DNA from: Pseudomonadota bacterium
Lineage (GTDB): Bacteria; Desulfobacterota; JAPLJL01
Length of the DNA: 5,315 nt
Reading direction: 5' to 3'
Assembly (NCBI GenBank): GCA_026388615.1
Contig: JAPLJL010000295.1
Span: 1-5,315 of the forward strand
The notes below the pieces were generated by a model. That model searched no databases. It was not told where the DNA came from and was given only the letters and a program-made list of their open reading frames with translations. The position numbers were made by a program, and so were the translations under genes. Below are positions 1 through 4,136 of this stretch, in pieces. Positions within the stretch are counted from its first letter, which is position 1, and every line of letters starts with the position of its first letter.

Positions 1-1089
1 GGCCTGCTGCAATATTTCCATTTTTCCTATTTGCCCCAGGACCAATACGGAGAGGAGGACCCGGCCTCTTTCATCGGGCTCTCCAACTTCACCGCGGAAT
101 ACCTGCTCACGGTCCTCCCCTGCCTGGTGGGTTTGATCTTCCGGAAACTGGCGACAAAAAATCCTTTTTCGCGCCGCCAGATCGCGGTTATCCTCGTCTC
201 CCTGCTGGCCATGCTCCTTTTCCAGGTCACTTCCGAGGACCTGACTGTCTCCGAAGTCGCGGCGATTTTCCTGATTCTGCTGGTTGGATTCCTTCCCCTC
301 CTCCTGGGTGATTACCGCCTGGATGTTCTCGCCATCACGATCTGGATCGCCGCCATCCTCACCTATTTCATGGCCTCTAAATACCGGGCCGGTTATGTCT
401 CGATCATTTTCCAGATCATTTTCCTCCCCGCCCTTTTCTTCTGGTGGTGGCGCGGGAAGAAGTTTTCCCTGCCCTGGAAGAAGATCGGGATCGGGGTGGC
501 GGCCCTTCTGGTCCTGTTCACCCTGGCCCTGAAATTCAGCGAACCGGGAAAGGTGGCGGTCCGGAAATTCGAACAGATCACCCATTTTAACGATGCCTCC
601 ATCCAATTCCGCCTCAACACCTGGCCGATCTGCCTGAAAATCTGGGCCGCTCATCCCATCCTGGGAGCGGGGGTGGGAAATATTCAGGTCATTTTCTCCG
701 AGTTTCAGAACCGGGAGCTCGAAAACATGACCCTGGAGGCCAACACCCGGGTCATTGACATCCACAACGACTATATCCAGACCCTGGTGGAAACCGGCCT
801 GCTGGGCGGATTGTCCCTGCTCGCCCTGCTCGCAGCCCTGGCTTACCTGGCGGTCTTTCTCCTCCGGAGGATCGAAGAAAAAGAACGTTTCTGGCTCTTC
901 GCCGGGGCCCTGGGCGGCATCGGCGGCCTCCTGGTCGACGTGATCTTCAGCTTCGGGCTCAGGCTGCCGGCCCCCTCCATGAATTTCTGGGCCCTGATAA
1001 CGGTCCTGGAATTAATGCTTCTCCTTCCGTTTTGCCGGATTCGGGCGGGTGATCGTTCCCCTGATCCTAGTCGCCGCCCTGGTCGGTGA
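1..1089 (+). CDS. O-antigen ligase family membrane protein (Wzy_C), 5' end outside window
   Basis: The product resembles O-antigen ligase/polymerase proteins, inner-membrane enzymes that transfer or polymerise lipid-linked polysaccharide on the periplasmic side. The frame is open to base 1 and reads GLLQYFHFSYLPQDQYG, so the TTG at 31 is probably not the start and the true N-terminus lies upstream. Numbering from that TTG, hydrophobic segments lie near residues 14-37, 49-66, 76-93, 98-115, 122-139, 153-169, 257-280, 287-311 and 317-335. The large loop between the sixth and seventh carries the family signature: Arg194 in RLNTW, then HPILGAGVGN, and His245 in IHNDYIQTLVETGLLGG. The stretch FSFGLRLPAPSMNFWAL (about residues 307-323) is typical of ligases that carry C-terminal TPRs. 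The last 22 or so codons, ending PSRRPGR, look out of frame: the hydrophobic continuation lies in frame 2, in the TPR gene that follows. Family assignment is firm; the sugar substrate is unknown. Confidence 0.9.
   Translation, partial: GLLQYFHFSYLPQDQYGEEDPASFIGLSNFTAEYLLTVLPCLVGLIFRKLATKNPFSRRQIAVILVSLLAMLLFQVTSEDLTVSEVAAIFLILLVGFLPLLLGDYRLDVLAITIWIAAILTYFMASKYRAGYVSIIFQIIFLPALFFWWWRGKKFSLPWKKIGIGVAALLVLFTLALKFSEPGKVAVRKFEQITHFNDASIQFRLNTWPICLKIWAAHPILGAGVGNIQVIFSEFQNRELENMTLEANTRVIDIHNDYIQTLVETGLLGGLSLLALLAALAYLAVFLLRRIEEKERFWLFAGALGGIGGLLVDVIFSFGLRLPAPSMNFWALITVLELMLLLPFCRIRAGDRSPDPSRRPGR
1016..1048 (+). other. Probable frameshift site joining ligase and TPR halves
   Basis: Coding character moves from frame 1 to frame 2 here. 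Frame 2 has a stop at 1013-1015, so the switch must lie after it. From 1022, frame 2 reads SFRFAGFGR straight into VIVPLILVAALVGEG, a plausible membrane segment. G or C is the third base in 20 of 27 frame-2 codons from 1022 to 1102, but in only 10 of 22 frame-1 codons from 1021 to 1086. One extra base would explain the shift, for example in the TTTT run at 1030-1033; removing one T gives LLLPFAGFGRV. Whether this is a sequencing error, a real mutation or recoding cannot be told from the sequence. Confidence 0.65.
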
Positions 1090-1894
1090 AGGGCTGACGA
1101 TGAACTACTCCTACCGCTCGGTTTTTGCCGATCTTTATTACCGGCAGGGCCAGGCACTCAAGCGCCTGGATCGTTTCGACGATGCCCTGGCGGCTTTCAA
1201 ACGCTCCATCCAGCTGATCCCCCACGAGGAACGCGCCTATTTCGACCGTTTCATCTGTTACATGAAACTCAACGACGACGAAAAAGCCATCAAGGATCTG
1301 GAGCAGGTCAACAAGTTGATGCCCTATTTCGGGCCCGCCCACCGCCACCTGGGCATGCTCCTGGCCCGCAACAACCGGGACTCTCAGGCCACGAAGGAAT
1401 ACGAAACCGCCTTGCGGCTCATGCCCACGCAGAAATCCTCGATCAATCCCCCGCTCTTTTTCCTTTACGTCCGGAACGGGCTCTACGCCAAGGCGGTGGA
1501 AGTGGGCGACCCGATCAAATCGCTCCATGAGGATGACACCAATTTCCTCTTCGGCCTGGGCAACGCCTATGTCAACGTGAAAAGATATCAGGACGCGAAA
1601 AATGCTTACCAAAAAGTCATCGAATTGAGCCCCGGAATGAACCTGGCCCGGACCAATCTCGCGGTCACCCTGCTCAATTTAGGGGAGATCGACGAAGCCC
1701 TCCGGGAGCTCAAGCTGGCCCAGAAGACCGAACCGGCCTCCGGACCGGTCTGGTATAACCTGGCGATTGCGCATAGTTACAAGAAGGAAATCCCGGCGGC
1801 CCGGAAGGCCCTGGAAAAAGCTATTTCCCTGAACCCCAGCTACCGCCAGATGGCGGCTCAGGATCCCACCCTCAAGACATTGATCAGCCAGTAA
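1049..1894 (+). CDS. TPR-repeat protein, likely C-terminal half of the O-antigen ligase
   Basis: This 281-residue reading starts at a GTG. Residues 2-16 (VIVPLILVAALVGEG when the frame is extended) look like a membrane segment. About seven tetratricopeptide repeats follow, at residues 27-60, 61-93, 94-127, 133-163, 164-197, 198-231 and 232-265. They carry the usual small and aromatic pattern, for example GNAYVNVKRYQDAKNAYQKV (about 171-190) and YNLAIAHSYKKEIPAARKAL (about 238-257). TPRs are protein-binding superhelices, and O-antigen ligases with a C-terminal periplasmic TPR domain are a known architecture. No convincing ribosome binding site precedes the GTG, which lies 41 bp inside the ligase frame. 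ATG 1100, 10 nt after the ligase stop with a GGTGAAGGG stretch upstream, is the alternative if the gene is truly separate. My preferred reading is a single ligase-TPR protein broken by a frameshift. The frame closes with TAA just before a heptamer repeat. Confidence 0.85.
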   Translation: MIVPLILVAALVGEGLTMNYSYRSVFADLYYRQGQALKRLDRFDDALAAFKRSIQLIPHEERAYFDRFICYMKLNDDEKAIKDLEQVNKLMPYFGPAHRHLGMLLARNNRDSQATKEYETALRLMPTQKSSINPPLFFLYVRNGLYAKAVEVGDPIKSLHEDDTNFLFGLGNAYVNVKRYQDAKNAYQKVIELSPGMNLARTNLAVTLLNLGEIDEALRELKLAQKTEPASGPVWYNLAIAHSYKKEIPAARKALEKAISLNPSYRQMAAQDPTLKTLISQ

Positions 1895-1898
1895 ATTC

Positions 1899-1913
1899 AG
1901 TAGGCAGTAAGCA
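1899..1913. repeat. Heptamer pair, left inverted arm of gap 1
   Basis: AGTAGGCAGTAAGCA contains two 7-bp units, GTAGGCA and GTAAGCA. It begins 4 nt after the TPR stop codon. Its exact 15-nt reverse complement, TGCTTACTGCCTACT, is found at 2221-2235, so the two ends of the gap form inverted arms about 307 nt apart. Confidence 0.8.
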
Positions 1914-1928
1914 GAAGCCAGAAAAACC

Positions 1929-1946
1929 GCAGCAGCAAGCTGCTGC
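1929..1946. repeat. GCAGCAGC-AA-GCTGCTGC inverted repeat
   Basis: The arms GCAGCAGC (1929-1936) and GCTGCTGC (1939-1946) are perfect reverse complements around AA. As RNA this gives about 7 bp closed by a CAAG or CUUG loop. Read on the minus strand the stem is followed by GG and then TTTTTCT, so it could act as a weak back-up terminator for transcripts passing the one at 2155-2180. Read on the plus strand no U-tract follows. It may simply be a dispersed palindromic repeat. Confidence 0.55.
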
Positions 1947-1970
1947 ACTCCAAACGAAAAAATTAAAACC

Positions 1971-2028
1971 CTGGATTCCGGCTGCCACCTTCGCCGAGGC
2001 TTCGGCGCCCAGGTCCGCCGGAATGACA
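1971..2028. repeat. Long hairpin repeat with GGATTCC/GGAATGAC ends
   Basis: The outer arms ATTCCGGC (1975-1982) and GCCGGAAT (2017-2024) pair perfectly over 8 bp. Inside them ACCT (1987-1990) pairs with AGGT (2011-2014), and CGCCGA (1992-1997) pairs with TCGGCG (2002-2007) around a GGCT loop. The ends, CTGGATTCC and GGAATGAC, match those of the two hairpins at 3962-4033, so this looks like a longer member of the same REP-like family. No U-tract follows on the plus strand. On the minus strand the sequence after the hairpin reads CCAGGGTTTTAATTTTTTCG, so weak termination there is possible. Confidence 0.7.
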
Positions 2029-2043
2029 GAAACTAAGCATCGG

Positions 2044-2100
2044 CCCTTCGACTGCGCTCGGGGCCTGCAGGGCAGGCAGGACAGGTCGGCTCAGGATGAC
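2044..2100. repeat. CCCTTCGACT...CTCAGGATGAC dispersed-type repeat with internal hairpin
   Basis: The ends CCCTTCGACTGCGCTC (2044-2059) and GGCTCAGGATGAC (2088-2100) resemble a repeat common in bacterial genomes and MAGs, whose other strand reads GTCATCCTGAGCGAAGTCGA. Here the two halves are separated by an insert containing the inverted repeat GCCTGC (2063-2068) / GCAGGC (2072-2077). Assignment rests on recall of the consensus, not on a second copy in this window. Confidence 0.5.
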
Positions 2101-2154
2101 GCTCTTAATAACTGCAGAATGAAAATCCTTCTCCGTCGCCCTTTCTACAAAGGG

Positions 2155-2180
2155 GAAAAATAAAAGCCGCGGAACGCGGC
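2155..2180 (-). terminator. Intrinsic terminator of the dksA-glgC operon
   Basis: On the minus strand the sequence reads GCCGCG-TTC-CGCGGC, a 6-bp all-GC stem with a 3-nt loop, followed at once by TTTTATTTTT. It lies about 100 nt downstream of the glgC stop codon and in the right orientation for it. Read on the plus strand the hairpin is not followed by a T-tract, so it should not end the TPR transcript efficiently. Confidence 0.8.
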
Positions 2181-2206
2181 AAACCTATTTCCTGCTCTGC
2201 TTTTGC

Positions 2207-2234
2207 TGCTTACTGCTTAGTGCTTACTGCCTAC
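2207..2234. repeat. Four tandem heptamers (TGCTTAC type), right arm of gap 1
   Basis: Four units follow in register: TGCTTAC, TGCTTAG, TGCTTAC and TGCCTAC, then a partial TTACTG to 2240. The stretch 2221-2235 is the exact reverse complement of 1899-1913. The array ends about 48 nt from the glgC stop codon. Heptamer tandem repeats have a precedent in the STRR sequences of cyanobacteria, though the sequence here differs. Confidence 0.8.
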
Positions 2235-2282
2235 TTACTGTGATTAAAGTCCAGTCTCGCTAATTAAAAATTTATTTAGATA

Positions 2283-3506
2283 CTAAAAGCGGTAATTCTT
2301 GGGGATGACCACGATGCCCTTGTCCGAAATGTGGAAGCGGGCTTCATCCGCATTCCGATCAAAACCGATCCGGGCCCCGGCAGGAATTTCCACTTCCTTG
2401 TCGATAATGGCCCGCTGGATCTGGCAGTGGCGGCCGACCTCCACGCCTTCCATCAGGATCGAATCCGTGACCCAGGCGTAGGAGTTGATCCGGACCCGCG
2501 GGAAGAGGATGCAGCGGTTGATCCGGCCCCCGCTGACAATACACCCCTCCGCCACCACCGAATCGGTGGCGATCCCGATCCGGTCGGCTTCACCGCCGGC
2601 GAAAACAAACTTGGCCGGCGGGTAAGCGGGGTAAAAGCTGCGGATCGGCCACTGGTAATTGTAAAGATTGAGGCGGGGGAGAACCGAGGCCAGATCCATG
2701 TTGGCCTGAAAATAGGAATCCAGATCCCCCACGTCCCGCCAGTATCCCCTTTCCGTTTCCTCCATCCCGGGGATCTCGTTGCGGCTGAAATCGTAAACAA
2801 AAATCCGGTAGCGCCCGAGCATCCCGGGGATGATGTTCCGGCCGAAATCATGGTCGGTTTCCAGCTGGGCGTCCGGGGTGATTTCCTGGATCAGCGGGTC
2901 CCGCTTGAAGATGTAATTCCCCATCGAGGCCAGGGCCCGTCCGGGATCCCCGGGCATGGGCTTGGGATTCGCGGGTTTTTCCGCGAAACCCATCATCCGC
3001 CCTTCTTCGTCCACTTCGATGATCCCGAAGTTGGAGGCCTCCGAGATCGGCACCGGGATGGCCGCCACGGTCAGGTCGGCGTTCTTCTCCCGGTGAAACT
3101 CGAGCATCTGGCGGATGTTCATTTTATAGATATGATCGCCCCCGAAGACCAGAACCTCGTTCGGGTTTTCATCCCGGACAAGATTCAGGTTCTGGAAAAC
3201 TGCGTCCGCCGTGCCCCGGTACCAGAAACGCCCCACCTGCATCTGGGCCGGGACCATGTCTACATAGTGCCCCAGATGCGCGGAAAGCTGCCAGGCCATC
3301 GAGATATGGCGAATCAGGGAATTGGATTTGAACTGGGTGAGAACCTTGATCTTGAAAAAGCCGGAATTGATCAGGTTGGAGAGGACAAAATCAATGATCC
3401 GATACCGCCCACCGAACGGGACGGCCGGTTTGGCCCGATCCGCAGTCAGGGGGTGGAGCCTGGTGCCTTCCCCCCCGGCCAGCACCATCGCGAGGACATT
3501 GGCCAT
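2283..3506 (-). CDS. glgC: Glucose-1-phosphate adenylyltransferase (ADP-glucose pyrophosphorylase)
   Basis: GlgC makes ADP-glucose and pyrophosphate from ATP and glucose-1-phosphate, the committed step of bacterial glycogen synthesis, in the cytoplasm. The 407-residue protein is slightly shorter than the usual 420 or so. The N-terminal nucleotidyltransferase domain (about 1-245) has GGEGTRL (11-17), RAKPAVPFGGRYRIIDF (24-40), WYRGTADAVFQN (95-106), GGDHIYKM (122-129) with the metal/catalytic Asp124, and FAEKP (174-178) with Lys177 in the position of the glucose-1-phosphate-binding Lys195 of the E. coli enzyme. Lys26 matches the region of the fructose-1,6-bisphosphate site in E. coli. The C-terminal part (about 290-407) has the Ile/Val-rich hexad pattern of a left-handed beta-helix and ends IVVIPKNYRF. 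Asn130 replaces the Asp usual after GDHIYKM, a mild oddity. The ATG lies 3 nt after the dksA stop with AAGGA about 13 nt upstream, so translation is probably coupled. No glgA or glgB is visible nearby. Confidence 0.97.
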   Translation of the reverse strand: MANVLAMVLAGGEGTRLHPLTADRAKPAVPFGGRYRIIDFVLSNLINSGFFKIKVLTQFKSNSLIRHISMAWQLSAHLGHYVDMVPAQMQVGRFWYRGTADAVFQNLNLVRDENPNEVLVFGGDHIYKMNIRQMLEFHREKNADLTVAAIPVPISEASNFGIIEVDEEGRMMGFAEKPANPKPMPGDPGRALASMGNYIFKRDPLIQEITPDAQLETDHDFGRNIIPGMLGRYRIFVYDFSRNEIPGMEETERGYWRDVGDLDSYFQANMDLASVLPRLNLYNYQWPIRSFYPAYPPAKFVFAGGEADRIGIATDSVVAEGCIVSGGRINRCILFPRVRINSYAWVTDSILMEGVEVGRHCQIQRAIIDKEVEIPAGARIGFDRNADEARFHISDKGIVVIPKNYRF

Positions 3507-3509
3507 TTG

Positions 3510-3863
3510 CTAAGACCGTTCCTTGACCTCTTCCTCGGTTTTGCAGTTAATGCAGAGGGTGGTCACCGGCCGGACCCGGAGGCGTTCCTCCGAGATCCCC
3601 CCCCCGCAGGATTCGCACAGGCCGAATTTTCCTTCGTCGATCCTTTTCATCGCCTCATCGATTTTCTGGATCAACTTTCTCTCCCGGTCTCGGATCCGGA
3701 GCAGAAAGTTGCGATCGCATTCGAGCGCGGCCCGATCGGTCGGATCGGGAAATCCCTCGCTCTCGGTCGACATCCCGGTGACCGTCCCGGCCGCTTCCTT
3801 GAGCAGGCTTTGCTTCCAGCCTAAAAGCAACAGGCGAAACTCATCAAGTTTTTCTGGACTCAT
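3510..3863 (-). CDS. dksA: DksA/TraR-type zinc-finger RNA polymerase regulator
   Basis: DksA-type proteins enter the RNA polymerase secondary channel and, with (p)ppGpp, reset transcription under starvation. The 117-residue product carries the coiled-coil tip motif FPDPTDRAALE (38-48), whose Asp40, Asp43 and Ala45 correspond to Asp71, Asp74 and Ala76 of E. coli DksA. A charged helix with RDRERKLIQKIDEAMKRID (58-76) follows. The four-cysteine zinc finger is Cys83-x2-Cys86 and Cys104-x2-Cys107, with the same spacing as in E. coli. The protein is about 34 residues shorter than E. coli DksA (151), mostly at the N-terminus; lengths near 120 are common in other phyla. The ATG is preceded by GGAG with 4 nt spacing, and an in-frame stop lies shortly upstream, so the start is well set. 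It is the first gene of an operon with glgC. Presence of the acidic tip residues favours a true DksA-like activity over a generic TraR/C4 protein. Confidence 0.92.
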   Translation of the reverse strand: MSPEKLDEFRLLLLGWKQSLLKEAAGTVTGMSTESEGFPDPTDRAALECDRNFLLRIRDRERKLIQKIDEAMKRIDEGKFGLCESCGGGISEERLRVRPVTTLCINCKTEEEVKERS

Positions 3864-3867
3864 ATAT

Positions 3868-3871
3868 CTCC
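3868..3871 (-). promoter_or_regulatory. Ribosome binding site of dksA
   Basis: The minus strand reads TTGGAGATAT directly before the ATG; GGAG lies 4 nt from the start codon. This is the clearest Shine-Dalgarno in the window. It supports the 3863 start and shows that the organism does use such sites. Confidence 0.7.
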
Positions 3872-3922
3872 AATTTTATTGCATTACCAGGCGAAAGGGA
3901 AGGTAATTCTTATGAAAAGAAA

Positions 3923-3957
3923 ATTTCTAATTTCTAATGACTAATTTCTAATAAATA
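3923..3957. repeat. Tandem heptamers (ATTTCTA type), left arm of gap 2
   Basis: Five units in register: ATTTCTA, ATTTCTA, ATGACTA, ATTTCTA and a degenerate ATAAATA. Bases 3936-3956 are the reverse complement of 4047-4067 with one mismatch in 21, so this array forms the outer arm of a nested inverted repeat. It lies 60 nt upstream of the dksA start codon and may overlap its promoter, although I see no convincing -35/-10 pair. Confidence 0.8.
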
Positions 3958-3961
3958 TTTC

Positions 3962-4033
3962 CGTCATTCCCGCGCAAGCGGGAATCCAGTTTCTTCCGCA
4001 AACCCCTGGATCCCTGCTTTCGCAGGGATGACG
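3962..4033. repeat. Inverted pair of REP-like hairpins (GTCATTCC type)
   Basis: Two 28-nt elements, 3962-3989 and 4006-4033, lie head to head 16 nt apart; each starts CGTCAT on its own strand and ends ATCCAG. Each folds alone: ATTCCCGC-GCAA-GCGGGAAT in the first, ATCCCTGC-GAAA-GCAGGGAT in the second (read on the minus strand). The two match at 23 of 28 positions. Four of the five differences are paired changes that keep the 8-bp stem, and the fifth keeps a GNRA loop. The arrangement resembles REP doublets. No U-tract follows either hairpin, so termination is unlikely. Confidence 0.85.
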
Positions 4034-4046
4034 TGGGTAATCAGGC

Positions 4047-4067
4047 ATTTATTAGACATTAGTCATT
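4047..4067. repeat. Inner right heptamer arm of gap 2 (TTAGACA, TTAGTCA)
   Basis: Two units, TTAGACA (4052-4058) and TTAGTCA (4059-4065), sit inside the 21-nt arm that pairs with 3936-3956. An eight-T run follows at 4073-4080 without an adjacent GC stem. Confidence 0.75.
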
Positions 4068-4107
4068 TTCTGTTTTTTTTCATTTGGAATTAATCATTGG
4101 TGTTTGG

Positions 4108-4135
4108 TTAGACATTAGAAATTAGACATTAGACA
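4108..4135. repeat. Outer right heptamer array (TTAGACA type) abutting a stop codon
   Basis: Four units in register: TTAGACA, TTAGAAA, TTAGACA and TTAGACA. The array ends one base before the TAA of the minus-strand PP-loop gene (4137-4139). Gap 1 shows the same habit: its left heptamers begin 4 nt after the TPR stop codon. Confidence 0.8.
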
Positions 4136-4136
4136 T

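Larger units (their letters stand above)
1895..2282. other. 388-bp convergent intergenic region filled with repeats
   Basis: No credible gene lies here. In order, the region contains two heptamers just after the TPR stop (1899-1913), a GCAGCAGC inverted repeat (1929-1946), a long hairpin with GGATTCC/GGAATGAC ends (1971-2028), a CCCTTCGACT-type repeat (2044-2100), a minus-strand terminator (2155-2180) and a heptamer array (2207-2234) inverted relative to the first. Both flanking genes end towards this gap, so none of it needs to be promoter. A 46-codon open frame at 2023-2163 is repeat translation and was rejected. Confidence 0.8.

Noticed and set aside
1067..1612. 181-codon minus-strand open frame opposite the TPR gene
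   Set aside because: The plus strand has seven regular TPR units; the minus reading is Val/Gly/Phe-rich with no family resemblance.
2023..2163. 46-codon plus-strand open frame in gap 1
   Set aside because: It starts inside the hairpin repeat and translates the dispersed repeat (RPFDCARG...SAQDD), a pattern often produced by this repeat. There is no ribosome binding site and it ends inside the terminator U-tract region.
1899..2234. Possible CRISPR array in the intergenic repeats
   Set aside because: The units are 7 bp and directly tandem, with no unique spacers of 30-40 bp and no cas genes in the window.
1899..2235. A MITE or IS element bounded by the 15-nt inverted arms
   Set aside because: The arms are simple heptamer tandems with no target-site duplication. 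The interval also contains the operon terminator and several unrelated repeats, so a single transposed unit is not supported.
2331..3824. 497-codon plus-strand open frame antisense to glgC and dksA
   Set aside because: It is longer than either gene but reads as a Pro/Gly/His/Asp-rich, low-similarity protein. The minus strand holds two complete proteins with all family motifs. Long antisense frames are expected opposite G/C-ending codons.
3864..3922. Sigma-70 promoter for dksA using TAAAAT before the ribosome binding site
   Set aside because: The hexamer is so close to GGAG that transcription would start within or after the ribosome binding site. No other convincing -35/-10 pair was seen.
4033..4080. 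Intrinsic terminator made by the REP-like hairpin and the T8 run at 4073-4080
   Set aside because: The T-run is about 40 nt from the hairpin and no GC stem adjoins it. No plus-strand gene ends just upstream.
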